From: Leuconostoc mesenteroides subsp. mesenteroides
GTDB taxonomy: Bacteria > Bacillota > Bacilli > Lactobacillales > Lactobacillaceae
Length of the DNA: 64,000 bases
Assembly (NCBI GenBank): GCA_009676745.1
Contig: CP046062.1
Span: 1,597,501-1,661,500 of the forward strand
Direction: 5' to 3'
Notes under the pieces: generated by a model
The model's input: only the letters and a program-made list of their open reading frames with translations
Database searches by the model: none
What the model was told of the DNA's origin: nothing
Program-made: the position numbers and the translations under genes
Part shown: positions 35,839-44,467 of the stretch, one piece after another
Layout: every line of letters begins with the position of its first letter
Numbering within the stretch: position 1 is the stretch's first letter

Positions 35839-36777
35839 ATGAATTTAACTGCTAACATCGCTGGTTTCAACTTCGATCACATTTTACTCAACGCTGCAGG
35901 TGTTGTGTGTCAGACTAGCGACGAATTAGATAGTGTTCTAGCATCTGACTATACAGGCGCAGTTGTTACAAAGTCAGCAACGCCAAACCTTCGACCAGGT
36001 AACGTCTCACCTCGATATCATGAATTGACCAATAGTCTAGGCACAATTAATTCAATGGGCTTACCCAATGAAGGATTTGACTATTACATGGATTATGTTA
36101 CCCAAAAACAAACAGACAAGCCAATCTTTTTCTCAGTTGCTGGTTTATCAAAACAAGAGAACTTAGATATGTTACACAAGATAGAAGACTCAGAATTCAA
36201 TGGGCTTGTTGAATTAAATTTGTCCTGTCCTAACGTGCCCGGCAAACCTCAAACAGCTTATGATTTTGAAACAACTGAAGAAATTTTAACTGAGGTATTT
36301 TCATTTTTCACCAAGCCTCTCGGCGTTAAGTTACCACCCTACTTTGATATTGTACATTTTGACAATATTGCAAACATTTTAAATAAGTTTCCATTAGCCT
36401 TTGTTAATGCCATCAATTCAATTGGTAATGGCCTTGTTATTGATGAAGAAACTGACACGGTTGTGATTAAACCGAAAGGTGGTTTTGGTGGTGTCGGTGG
36501 TCCCATCGTCAAAGCAACAGCATTAGCTAATGTTAGAGCACTACGCCAACGATTAAACCCAAGCATTAAAATGATTGGTACTGGTGGTGTAACTTCTGGA
36601 CGCGATGTTTATGAACACGTTTTATGTGGTGCGGACTTAGTTGAAGTTGGTTCACAATTAGCAATCGAAGGAATATCTGTTTTTGAGCGTTTGGAAAAAG
36701 AGTTATCAGTTATTTTAACAGAAAAAGGCTATCATTCACTTGATGAGATTCGTGGGCAATTGAAAATAATTGAGTAA
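35839..36777 (+). CDS. pyrD: dihydroorotate dehydrogenase, class 1A (fumarate-type)
   Basis: Oxidises dihydroorotate to orotate, fourth step of pyrimidine synthesis. At 312 residues with the active-site cysteine in LVELNLSCPNVPGKPQ (near 130) and the FMN site IGTGGVTSGRDVYEHVLCGAD it matches the cytosolic class 1A form that uses fumarate, common in lactic acid bacteria. AAAGGA precedes the ATG. It stands apart from the pyr operon at 1-5000 and has no visible PyrR attenuator. Confidence 0.94.
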   Translation: MNLTANIAGFNFDHILLNAAGVVCQTSDELDSVLASDYTGAVVTKSATPNLRPGNVSPRYHELTNSLGTINSMGLPNEGFDYYMDYVTQKQTDKPIFFSVAGLSKQENLDMLHKIEDSEFNGLVELNLSCPNVPGKPQTAYDFETTEEILTEVFSFFTKPLGVKLPPYFDIVHFDNIANILNKFPLAFVNAINSIGNGLVIDEETDTVVIKPKGGFGGVGGPIVKATALANVRALRQRLNPSIKMIGTGGVTSGRDVYEHVLCGADLVEVGSQLAIEGISVFERLEKELSVILTEKGYHSLDEIRGQLKIIE

Positions 36778-36780
36778 TTA

Positions 36781-36809
36781 AAAAAAAGTTGGCTTACGCC
36801 AACTTTTTT
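36781..36809. terminator. bidirectional terminator between pyrD and ackA
   Basis: A7GTTGGC / GCCAACT6 with a 4-nt loop, shared by the convergent pyrD and ackA genes. Confidence 0.9.
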
Positions 36810-38064
36810 ATTTTGTATTTTGTAATGTCACCACATCGCGTGCGATCATTAATTCCTCATTTGTCGGAATCAGTAACCCAGTTACTTTAGAAGCGGATGT
36901 TGTAATAATTGTTTCTTTACCACGAACATTGTTTGCTTCTTCATCTAATTCGACGCCCGCAAATGCCAATGATTTCAATACTTTAGCACGTGTTACTGCA
37001 TCGTTTTCACCAATACCAGCTGTGAAAATAATGGCATCCACACGACCTAGTTCAGCAAAATACTGTCCTGCATAACGAATCACTCGATCATAGAACATGT
37101 CCAATGCCAATTGTGCATGAGTATTGGTCTCCTGAACGTTTTCCAAATCACGCATATCACTTGAAATAGTTGAGATACCTAAAAGACCAGACTTTTTGTT
37201 TAAGACATTGAGCATTTCTTCATTTGAAAGGCCTTCACGTTCTTGAATATAATAAATTAACGATGGATCTACATCCCCAGAACGAGTCGCCATTGTCAAA
37301 CCAGCCAGTGGTGTGAATCCCATTGATGTATCGTATGACTTACCGTTTTTAATTGCAGTCACAGATGCTCCTGCACCTAAATGAAATGAAATTGCATTAA
37401 ATTTATCTAATGGTATGCCTAATTTGTCTGCTGCTCTTTCAGTTACATAGCGGTGTGAAGTTCCATGCGCACCATACTTACGAGCACCGTAACGTGCGTA
37501 GTATTCATATGGTAAGCTATACAGATAATTTTTTTCAGGCATTGTTTGATGAAATGATGTATCAAACACTGCCACAGAAGTTGCATGTGGCAATAATTCT
37601 TGGAACGCACGAATACCCATTGCATTAGCTGGATTGTGTAGTGGTGCATAATCAGCTAAGCGATCTATCTTAGATAATACGTCATCATTCACAACAACTG
37701 AATGATTGAACCACTCACCACCAGCAACAACACGATGGCCAACACCTGTTATTTCTTGAAAATCTTTAATAATGCCTAAATCTGATAACTTTTTTAGCAT
37801 CAGATCAATTGCTGCATGATGATCTTTAATTGGTAATTCAGCTTCATATTTCTGATCACCACTTTTAGTTAGTGAAATGGTCCCCTCTTCAGTACCAACC
37901 AAACGAACAGGTTCAACATCTGCACCATATTTTACTGTGATGATTGCATCGTCCATACCAATTCGTTCGATTATCCCTTGTGTAATAACTGTTTCCTCGG
38001 GCATTTCTAACAATTGGAACTTAAGTGAAGAACTTCCGGCGTTTACTGCCATTATTTTTGACAT
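36808..38064 (-). CDS. ackA: acetate kinase
   Basis: Converts acetyl phosphate and ADP to acetate and ATP, an ATP-yielding step of the phosphoketolase pathway in heterofermentative lactic acid bacteria. It has 418 residues. The phosphate-binding motif VNAGSSSLKFQL is at the start, followed by FDTSFHQTMPEKNYLYSLP, HGTSHRYVTERA, FHLGAGASVTAIKNGKSYDTS and IIFTAGIGENDAVTR. The ribosome site is weak. A cre-like site lies about 90 bp upstream, as for ackA genes activated by CcpA in Firmicutes. Confidence 0.97.
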   Translation of the reverse strand: MSKIMAVNAGSSSLKFQLLEMPEETVITQGIIERIGMDDAIITVKYGADVEPVRLVGTEEGTISLTKSGDQKYEAELPIKDHHAAIDLMLKKLSDLGIIKDFQEITGVGHRVVAGGEWFNHSVVVNDDVLSKIDRLADYAPLHNPANAMGIRAFQELLPHATSVAVFDTSFHQTMPEKNYLYSLPYEYYARYGARKYGAHGTSHRYVTERAADKLGIPLDKFNAISFHLGAGASVTAIKNGKSYDTSMGFTPLAGLTMATRSGDVDPSLIYYIQEREGLSNEEMLNVLNKKSGLLGISTISSDMRDLENVQETNTHAQLALDMFYDRVIRYAGQYFAELGRVDAIIFTAGIGENDAVTRAKVLKSLAFAGVELDEEANNVRGKETIITTSASKVTGLLIPTNEELMIARDVVTLQNTK

Positions 38065-38150
38065 CTGCGTCTACTCTTTTAATCCTTTTCTTTTCTAAGA
38101 TTATATTATACAGTAAATTCAAAATAATAACGATAATATATTCTAAATTA

Positions 38151-38164
38151 GGTAAGCGTTTTCA
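38151..38164. promoter_or_regulatory. cre-like site (CcpA) upstream of ackA
   Basis: GGTAAGCGTTTTCA matches TGWAANCGNTNWCA at 13 of 14 positions. It lies upstream of the ackA promoter region, the position expected for activation. It could alternatively affect the divergent amidase gene. Confidence 0.6.
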
Positions 38165-38220
38165 AAAATAGAAATATGGTAAACTACTATTATATATAAA
38201 AAAATGTGCGTAAGGATATT

Positions 38221-39084
38221 ATGTTTAAAAAATGGCTTTTAAGTAATTTAATTGGTATCATCATTACTACCAGTATACTAATTACGGTAGTAGGATTACT
38301 TATTTCACTCGTTTCAAAAGAAGAAATTATGACCCACCCTGACAATGTTCAATTTCGAAACGGCCCTGGACGACAATACAAATCATTAGATTCACTAAAA
38401 AGCGGTACACGCTTAATTGTGATTGACAAGAAACACGGCTGGTGGCAAGTTCGCCGCTCTGACAATGAAAAAGTCGGCTGGGTGGCCAGTTGGGTGGCCA
38501 ACTCAACCTTACTAAAAACAGCACAGCCAATTAGCGAGGCCACTATTGTTTTAGACCCTGGTCATGGCGGTTCCGATACTGGTGCTCTATCATCAAATGG
38601 TAAGTACAAAGAAAAAACATACACTTTGCGTACTGCAAGGCATGTTAGAACAGCCTTAAAACCAACCGGGGCTCGTGTCATTATGACAAGAGATAGTGAT
38701 AAAATTGTACCACTTTTGAAAATAGCTATTCCTGGTGAAAACAATAAAGCCGATGCACAGATATCTTTTCACTTTGATTCTTCAGCAGAAGGTACCAAAG
38801 CAAGCGGTATTTCACAATATTATTATCACAAAAATTCTAAAACGCTAGCAGAAGTAGTTAGCTCCTCATTAAATAATATGCCTTTGAATAACCGAGGGGT
38901 TGATACAGCTGCTTACATAGCAATTAAAAATACTAGTCAACCTGCAATTTTACTTGAAAATGGCTTCATCAATAACAACACTGATTTGAAATATATTCGT
39001 CAAAGCAGTTATCAAAAGAAAATTGCCAAAAACTTAACTACTGCCCTAACAACTTACTTTAAACAAAACACGGAGATGAAATAA
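38221..39084 (+). CDS. N-acetylmuramoyl-L-alanine amidase with SH3b domain
   Basis: Exported cell-wall amidase of 287 residues. An N-terminal signal or anchor helix (about 8-30, IGIIITTSILITVVGLLI) is followed by a bacterial SH3 domain (about 38-95, VQFRNGPGRQYKSLDSLKSG). The Amidase_3 domain (about 105-285) has zinc ligands in VLDPGHGGSDTGA and the later His of SFHFDSSAEG, plus the catalytic Glu in LLENGFINNNTD. The ATG at 38221 has AAGGA 4 nt upstream and is preferred over a GTG at 38206. The next gene overlaps its stop. Confidence 0.93.
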   Translation: MFKKWLLSNLIGIIITTSILITVVGLLISLVSKEEIMTHPDNVQFRNGPGRQYKSLDSLKSGTRLIVIDKKHGWWQVRRSDNEKVGWVASWVANSTLLKTAQPISEATIVLDPGHGGSDTGALSSNGKYKEKTYTLRTARHVRTALKPTGARVIMTRDSDKIVPLLKIAIPGENNKADAQISFHFDSSAEGTKASGISQYYYHKNSKTLAEVVSSSLNNMPLNNRGVDTAAYIAIKNTSQPAILLENGFINNNTDLKYIRQSSYQKKIAKNLTTALTTYFKQNTEMK

Positions 39085-39383
39085 TGTCACTATTTAAAAA
39101 AGCAAAATCACAAATCGAAGAGAATGTAGCTCATCAAGCCACAGAAACAGTTGAAAATCATTTAGATGGTATGATCGTGCAACCATTTGCCTACAAAAAA
39201 CTACTCATTATCTATCGTATCGAACAATATCCTAGTACTAGTAATCACATTGAAAATAAAATATTATCATTTGATCGTAAAGAACCATTGTCAGAAGATC
39301 GTTATAATGAAATTATTAATCGCTTGAAAAATGATGAAAGTGATCGTATTGCCATTGTTAATATCTTACCTCTAGTTGATTAA
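39084..39383 (+). CDS. hypothetical protein coupled to the amidase gene
   Basis: Not recognised. It is 99 residues and soluble: a helical N-terminus (FKKAKSQIEENVAHQATETV), then an alpha/beta part (AYKKLLIIYRIEQYP, DRIAIVNILPLVD). The ATG overlaps the last base of the amidase stop codon, so it is translationally coupled. A terminator follows. A role linked to the cell wall is only a guess from position. Confidence 0.75.
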   Translation: MSLFKKAKSQIEENVAHQATETVENHLDGMIVQPFAYKKLLIIYRIEQYPSTSNHIENKILSFDRKEPLSEDRYNEIINRLKNDESDRIAIVNILPLVD

Positions 39384-39391
39384 TGAAAATT

Positions 39392-39425
39392 AAAAACCTT
39401 ACCTGTTAAGTGGTAAGGTTTTTAT
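39392..39425. terminator. bidirectional terminator between the amidase unit and tex
   Basis: AAAAACCTTACC / GGTAAGGTTTTT with an 8-nt loop. Confidence 0.9.
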
Positions 39426-39442
39426 AATACAACCGACGTATG

Positions 39443-41635
39443 TCATTGTGATGCCAACATAGTTAATCCAATACGGTTTCTTTTTTCATCAACATCAACA
39501 ACCCAAACCTCAACAATATCGCCAACAGATACAATCTCAGATGGATGTTCAATACGACGTGTACTCATTCTAGAAATATGCACCAGTCCATCATGTTTAA
39601 CGCCTAAATCCACAAATGCACCAAAATCCACAACATTGCGCACGGTACCTTGTAGTTTCATACCTGCTTTCAAATCTTCAATGTGCATCACATCGGCTTT
39701 TAGTAAAGCTCCTACCATGTCTGAACGACCATCTCGTCCTGGCTTTTGTAAACTCATAACCATGTCATGCAACGTCTGCATACCAATATCCAATTGCTTA
39801 GCTGTGTGCTCATTGTCTAATTCGTTCAACATCGCATTCGCTTCATCTGTCGCCAAGTTTACTGGGTTTATGTTTGCTAATGATAACAACTTTTTAGCAG
39901 CGGCATAACTTTCAGGATGAATATCCGTGTTATCTAATATGTTCTTACCATCTACAATGCGCAAAAATCCGGCAGCTTGTTCATACGCTTTAGGTCCCAC
40001 GCGCGGTACTTTCTTAATTTGTGTACGTGAAGTGAACTCACCAAATTTGTTTCGATAATTAACGATATTTTGAGCCAAATTTTTATTGAGACCGGCGATG
40101 TGAGCTAATAGCGCAGGTGAAGCCGTATTTAAATTAACCCCAACTCGGTTAACTGCTGTTTCGACAACATTGTCTACTTGTTCATCTAGTGCTTTTGCAT
40201 TTAAATCATGCTGATACTGACCAACACCAACGGACTTTGGATCAATTTTGATTAATTCAGCTAACGGATCCTGAATTCTACGCCCAATTGAAATTGCACT
40301 TCGCTCTTCAACGTGTAAATCAGGAAATTCTTCCCGTGCCTGTTCAGAAGCAGAATAAACTGAAGCACCAGCTTCATTGACAATAGTATATTTTACCCCT
40401 CCTGGTAAATTTTTCGCGACAAACTCTTCAGATTCACGAGACGCCGTGCCATTCCCGATTGCTACTAGCTCTACTTTGTAATCTGATATCAATTGTTTGA
40501 AAATATTAACTGCTTCGGATCGTTTCTGCACATTAGCTGGTTTATGCGGATAAATAACCTGCTTAGCTAAAAACTTGCCATTGCTATCAATAATTGCTAA
40601 CTTTGATCCTGTACGAAATCCTGGATCAAATCCCATCACAATTTTATTTTTCAGAGGTGCTTGCATCAAAAGATGATAAAGATTGTCACCAAACACCTTA
40701 ATGGCTTGTTCTTGTGCTTGGGTTGTTAATTCTTGTCTAATCTCTCTTTCCACTGCTGGACGAATAAAGCGTTTATAGGCATCTTCAATAGCATGGTGTA
40801 ATATTTCATATCCTTGGCCTGCTGGACTTTGCCCATTCAACTCTTTCGTTTGAATAAAGTGCATCATGCGCGCCTCAGAAAAATCAATTTTCACAGATAG
40901 TATGCCTTCTTTTTCACCTCTATTTACTGCTAAAATGCGAAATTTATTGTTGAGAAGTGATTTAATTGTTTCAGTGAAATCGTAGTATTGCTCATAAACC
41001 TTTTGCTCATCTTTTTCAGCCATACCACGCTTTAAGCTAGAAACCAACACTCCATCTACAGCCATTCTCAAACGTAGCCACTGACGATAATTAGCTTTTT
41101 CACCGATTTGTTCAGCCAAAATTTCATGCACTCCTGCACGCACATCGACTATCGTTGGCAAAGTTTCAGTCACATAATTTGAAAACGCCTCATTAATATT
41201 ACTATTAATATGTGTCATCACCCAATCAGCAAGTGGCTGCAGACCATTTTCTCGTGCAATCATCGCCTTAGTTCGCCGTTTTTGTTTATATGGTAAATAT
41301 ATATCTTCCAAGTCTTGAAGCGTCTGAACATCTTGAATATTTTTTTGCAAAGTTTCAGTTAGTTTGTTTTGTTCAAAAATAGCTTTTAAAACTGTATTTT
41401 TTCGTTCTACTAACTCTTTTGACCTCTTTGCAATGGATTGAATATCACGAATCTGTACTTCATCCAATTCACCCGTCATTTCTTTTCGGTATCTGGCAAT
41501 GAAGGGTACAGTTGATCCTTCATTAAGCAAGGTTAATGTAACATTAATTTGCTTTTTGGTAATATCTGTTACTTTAGCCGCAACACTTTGCACAATAACA
41601 TCTTGCGTTGGCTCATGTTGTATTAATTCTGTCAT
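39443..41635 (-). CDS. tex: Tex-like S1 RNA-binding transcription accessory protein
   Basis: Nucleic-acid-binding protein of 730 residues. Tex N-terminal helical domain, a YqgF-type RNase-H fold (VMGFDPGFRTGSKLAIIDSNG, near 328), helix-hairpin-helix pairs (NLNTASPALLAHIAGLNKNLA, then FTSRTQIKKVPRVGPKAYEQAAGF) and a C-terminal S1 domain (about 648-720, GMKLQGTVRNVVDFGAFVDLG). Relatives associate with RNA polymerase and ribosomes. GGAGG lies 13 nt before the ATG, a rather long spacing. Confidence 0.96.
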   Translation of the reverse strand: MTELIQHEPTQDVIVQSVAAKVTDITKKQINVTLTLLNEGSTVPFIARYRKEMTGELDEVQIRDIQSIAKRSKELVERKNTVLKAIFEQNKLTETLQKNIQDVQTLQDLEDIYLPYKQKRRTKAMIARENGLQPLADWVMTHINSNINEAFSNYVTETLPTIVDVRAGVHEILAEQIGEKANYRQWLRLRMAVDGVLVSSLKRGMAEKDEQKVYEQYYDFTETIKSLLNNKFRILAVNRGEKEGILSVKIDFSEARMMHFIQTKELNGQSPAGQGYEILHHAIEDAYKRFIRPAVEREIRQELTTQAQEQAIKVFGDNLYHLLMQAPLKNKIVMGFDPGFRTGSKLAIIDSNGKFLAKQVIYPHKPANVQKRSEAVNIFKQLISDYKVELVAIGNGTASRESEEFVAKNLPGGVKYTIVNEAGASVYSASEQAREEFPDLHVEERSAISIGRRIQDPLAELIKIDPKSVGVGQYQHDLNAKALDEQVDNVVETAVNRVGVNLNTASPALLAHIAGLNKNLAQNIVNYRNKFGEFTSRTQIKKVPRVGPKAYEQAAGFLRIVDGKNILDNTDIHPESYAAAKKLLSLANINPVNLATDEANAMLNELDNEHTAKQLDIGMQTLHDMVMSLQKPGRDGRSDMVGALLKADVMHIEDLKAGMKLQGTVRNVVDFGAFVDLGVKHDGLVHISRMSTRRIEHPSEIVSVGDIVEVWVVDVDEKRNRIGLTMLASQ

Positions 41636-41715
41636 TTTTAGTGTGTTTCCTCCACAAAAACTATTATACTAGATTATTGCTGAAATATATTTCAGGATAA
41701 GAATCATGGATACAC

Positions 41716-41746
41716 AAAAAAACACTACCAAAGAGTAGTGTTTTTT
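41716..41746. terminator. terminator of the universal stress protein gene
   Basis: A7CACTAC / GTAGTGT6, 8 bp after the stop. Confidence 0.9.
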
Positions 41747-41753
41747 GTCAAAT

Positions 41754-42185
41754 CTATTGTATTAGCAATACATTAGTTTCCGCATGTTCTGAAACATATC
41801 GAGCAGTTGAGCCCATGAATACACGCATAACAGCATTAGTGCCAGTTTTCCCCATTACAATTAAATCAGGATTTAGTTGCTCTGGAACCTGGTCAGCCAA
41901 AATAAAACGAGCATCACCTTGTAAGACATGCGTATTAACGACAATGCCAGATTTTTTTACAACATTTGCAGCCTCATCGAGTTTTGCTGAGGCTGTATTA
42001 GTCATTCTCTGTACCAAAGAATCATAAAAGGATTGGTCAGAGTCATAATAAGTGATAGTTGGATACTGAATTACATTAACAATATCGATTTTAGCATCAA
42101 ACTTCTTCGCTAATTCAACGCTAAAATCAACTGCTCTTTGCGCTGCTTCACTTCCGTCTATCGCAACAACAATTTTATTAATCAT
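41754..42185 (-). CDS. universal stress protein UspA family
   Basis: Nucleotide-binding stress protein of 143 residues. The N-terminal strand IVVAIDGSEAAQRAVDFSVELA and the C-terminal ATP-binding pattern LIVMGKTGTNAVMRVFMGSTARYVSEHA (G-2x-G-9x-G-S) are complete, so it probably binds ATP. GAGGAAG lies 7 nt before the ATG at 42185; a 39-codon upstream extension has no support. Confidence 0.93.
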   Translation of the reverse strand: MINKIVVAIDGSEAAQRAVDFSVELAKKFDAKIDIVNVIQYPTITYYDSDQSFYDSLVQRMTNTASAKLDEAANVVKKSGIVVNTHVLQGDARFILADQVPEQLNPDLIVMGKTGTNAVMRVFMGSTARYVSEHAETNVLLIQ

Positions 42186-42522
42186 AAGTGCTTCCTCTCT
42201 GATATGATCATTCGTATAACACCACTCAAATAAACTCTTTGTTAGCATAACACCGCTTTGTGTAACAAAAAACAACTTGCCTTTTGATGAAAACCACCCC
42301 AAAATTTTACACTGGAGAACATAATCATCTTGCCTAAACTAGTCATTTAACATCATGCACGTGGCAATACTTGTAAATTGATAGCATAAACTACGAACAA
42401 GTTGTTTTTGGGGTTAGCTAACCACCTATAAAAGCTCATCTAATCTATAAGTTCAGTATAACTCTTATAAATTCTTTTTGCAAACGCTTACAGAACGATT
42501 AAAAAGCTCTTGCTGACATGAA
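42186..42522. other. intergenic stretch with a weak cre-like site
   Basis: No gene seen. TGCAAACGCTTACA at 42479-42492 matches the cre consensus at 13 of 14 positions and lies about 30 bp after the MscL-like gene. Its target is unclear; the universal stress gene start is 290 bp away. Confidence 0.5.
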
Positions 42523-42999
42523 TCATTCCTTTTTCTCTTCAGTTTGATTCAATAATTTTTCTTGCAAATTAACTGATTTTTTCAGTAACTCGTTGGTTTC
42601 ATGCTGTATCTTAATTAGCTTTTTCGTTTCTTCAAGTTGTGCGTTATAGCCCAAAGTCTCTGAAGCCTCTTTGATTAAAAACTTATTGACCAATTTAACA
42701 AAGAAAAAGACACATGCGGCAATAGTACATAACGTTAGAAAGTTTTCAAAAACAGTGCGCAATGGATCTAAGACTAGGTTACTCTTGGCCGAATGACTTT
42801 TTGAAAACAGTAGTAAGGAGAAATAATAAAACAAGTTAGAAGCAAAACTAATCACACTCTTGATTAAATCAGTCAAACTACCCCCGACGATAACACCAAT
42901 AGATAATTGAATAATAGATGGAGAAGTTATAAACTTTCTAAATTCATTAACTTGTTCGGTAGCAATATTATCAGCTATTGGTAGCTTTATTTTTTGCAT
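42523..42999 (-). CDS. MscL-like mechanosensitive channel family protein, divergent
   Basis: Two-helix membrane protein of 158 residues whose pattern matches MscL. VNEFRKFITSPSIIQLSIGVIVGGSLTDLIKSV corresponds to the MscL N-terminal helix and TM1. FLTLCTIAACVFFFVKLVNKF corresponds to TM2. A longer coiled-coil-like C-terminus follows (about 115-155). The canonical Pro-rich loop is replaced by a Ser/Lys loop (SKSHSAKSNLVLDPLRT). It may be a true channel or a paralogue with altered gating. AAAGGA precedes the ATG. Confidence 0.8.
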   Translation of the reverse strand: MQKIKLPIADNIATEQVNEFRKFITSPSIIQLSIGVIVGGSLTDLIKSVISFASNLFYYFSLLLFSKSHSAKSNLVLDPLRTVFENFLTLCTIAACVFFFVKLVNKFLIKEASETLGYNAQLEETKKLIKIQHETNELLKKSVNLQEKLLNQTEEKKE

Positions 43000-43282
43000 A
43001 TTTTCATTCCTTTTAATTTGCCATTCGTTCGTATGATGACAAGATAATGTTTAATAATTACTTGTTTATTATTCCATGTTGCACTGAATTTTTCAACTAA
43101 CTTTTCTAATCAAAAACATGTTATGAAAATGGAAATCTATTATATAACGTTGATGCTCTTCCTTAATATATTTAGATACGCTATCGCGAAAAAATAATTG
43201 TGAAATAAAATTTTTTGTACTTCTTTTGAAATAATCATACTACACTAGCAAAACTTAGCTTACTTATTAATTGTCATTTTGT
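43000..43282. other. AT-rich intergenic region upstream of the cys operon
   Basis: Carries the control regions of the MscL-like gene (minus) and, at its right end, the cys promoter. No further gene, hairpin or repeat recognised. Confidence 0.5.
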
Positions 43283-43311
43283 TTGACAAAATATTTTATC
43301 TATAGTATATT
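43283..43311 (+). promoter_or_regulatory. cys operon promoter
   Basis: TTGACA (43283-43288), 17-bp spacer, TATATT (43306-43311): close to the vegetative sigma consensus. Transcription should start near 43318, about 20 nt before the leader peptide ATG. Confidence 0.9.
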
Positions 43312-43339
43312 TAATTCAATTCATAACTAGGAGTTCATT

Positions 43340-43414
43340 ATGGCATTATCTTTCACTACAGTTTATTCAACATGCTGCAGTACAACGCGTTTTCGATGTT
43401 GTACTGTTTGTTGA
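43340..43414 (+). CDS. cysteine-rich leader peptide of the cys operon, 24 residues
   Basis: Reading frame ATG to TGA encoding MALSFTTVYST-CC-STTRFR-CC-TV-C. Five of 24 codons are Cys (positions 12, 13, 20, 21, 24), the last directly before the stop. AGGAG at 43329-43333 lies 6 nt before the ATG and a strong promoter lies upstream. It is followed by mutually exclusive hairpins and an intrinsic terminator before cysK. This fits a ribosome-stalling leader that senses charged tRNA-Cys. The peptide itself probably has no function. Seen in sequence: the frame, signals and pairings. Inferred: the regulatory mechanism. Confidence 0.88.
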   Translation: MALSFTTVYSTCCSTTRFRCCTVC

Positions 43415-43509
43415 GCATAAATTTTTGGGTATACCATAACTTAAAATTTTTCTACTGACACAGTTAAACTATCAAAACGCGAAAATTCAATTGGATTTTC
43501 GCGTTTTTA
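43378..43509 (+). promoter_or_regulatory. transcription attenuator of the cys operon
   Basis: Pairings read from the sequence. (1:2) CAGTACAAC 43378-43386 with GTTGTACTG 43398-43406, 9 bp perfect. (2:3) CGCGTTTT 43386-43393 with AAAACGCG 43474-43481; GAT 43395-43397 with ATC 43471-43473; GTT 43398-43400 with AAC 43467-43469; ACTGT 43403-43407 with ACAGT 43460-43464. (3:4) terminator AAAACGCGAAAAT 43474-43486 with ATTTTCGCGTTTT 43495-43507, 13 bp perfect, followed by a T-rich tail. Stalling at Cys codons 12-13 would cover segment 1, allow 2:3 and prevent termination. Reaching the stop codon would cover segment 2 and allow the terminator. Confidence 0.85.
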
Positions 43510-43542
43510 TTTGTTTTTACTAAAAAGATACAAGGATGCATT

Positions 43543-44457
43543 ATGCTAATTAAAAATATCCATCAACTAATTGGTCAAACACCGTTAATTGAACTGCAAA
43601 TACCTGTTCCAAACCAAAGTCGCATTTTTGCAAAACTAGAGATGTTCAATCCTGGTGGCAGTATTAAAGACCGTTTAGGTCAATTCTTAATATCAGATGC
43701 TTGGCAGCGAAACTTGATTAATCAAAACTCAACGATTATTGAACCAACCGCTGGGAATACTGGTATTGGTTTAGCATTAGCTGCCCAACAATATAAATTA
43801 CCAACTATTCTTGTTGTACCTGAGAAATTCAGCGCTGAAAAACAGCAACTCATGAAAGCATTAGGCGCAAAAATCATCAATACACCTTCTAACGAAGGTA
43901 TTAAAGGTGCTATTTCCAGAGCAAAATCGATAGCAGCTAAAACTGAAAATAGCTACTTACCTATGCAATTTGCTAACCCTGCTAATCCAGAAACATATTA
44001 CAAAACGTTAGCACCAGAAATCGTTAAAGATTTGAAGAATGAAAAGATTGACGCTTTTGTTGCTGGTGCTGGCAGTGGTGGCACTTTTGCTGGAATTGCC
44101 AAATACCTTAATGAATATGATGCAACAATAAAAAATATTGTTGTAGAGCCCGAAGGATCTATTTTAAATGGCGGCCCAGCACATGCTCACCGCACAGAAG
44201 GTATTGGAGTTGAATTTGTGCCACCATTTTTTGAATCAATTCACATTGACAAAACATTAACTATTAGTGATGACGATGCCTTTCAACAAGTTCGATTTGC
44301 TGCCAAAAATCTAGGTCTTTTTATCGGTAGTTCAAGCGGTGCAGCTTTAGCTGCTAGCCTACAAATGGCAAAAACTTTACCACCAGAAAGTAATATCGTC
44401 ACGATATTCCCAGACAGTAGCGAACGTTATATGAGCACAAATATTTATGGAAACTGA
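43543..44457 (+). CDS. cysK: PLP-dependent cysteine synthase / cystathionine beta-synthase family
   Basis: Beta-replacement enzyme of 304 residues that makes cysteine from O-acetylserine and sulfide, or cystathionine from serine and homocysteine. The PLP lysine is in [11 protein letters not shown] (near 45), [12 protein letters not shown] follows, and the phosphate loop is [12 protein letters not shown] (near 175). AAGGA precedes the ATG, which lies 33 nt after the attenuator terminator. It is the first structural gene of the operon cysK-lyase-cysE. The cluster can build cysteine by direct sulfhydrylation or from methionine by reverse transsulfuration; sequence alone does not separate the two. 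Confidence 0.93.
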   Translation: MLIKNIHQLIGQTPLIELQIPVPNQSRIFAKLEMFNPGGSIKDRLGQFLISDAWQRNLINQNSTIIEPTAGNTGIGLALAAQQYKLPTILVVPEKFSAEKQQLMKALGAKIINTPSNEGIKGAISRAKSIAAKTENSYLPMQFANPANPETYYKTLAPEIVKDLKNEKIDAFVAGAGSGGTFAGIAKYLNEYDATIKNIVVEPEGSILNGGPAHAHRTEGIGVEFVPPFFESIHIDKTLTISDDDAFQQVRFAAKNLGLFIGSSSGAALAASLQMAKTLPPESNIVTIFPDSSERYMSTNIYGN

Positions 44458-44467
44458 GGAAAGAAAA

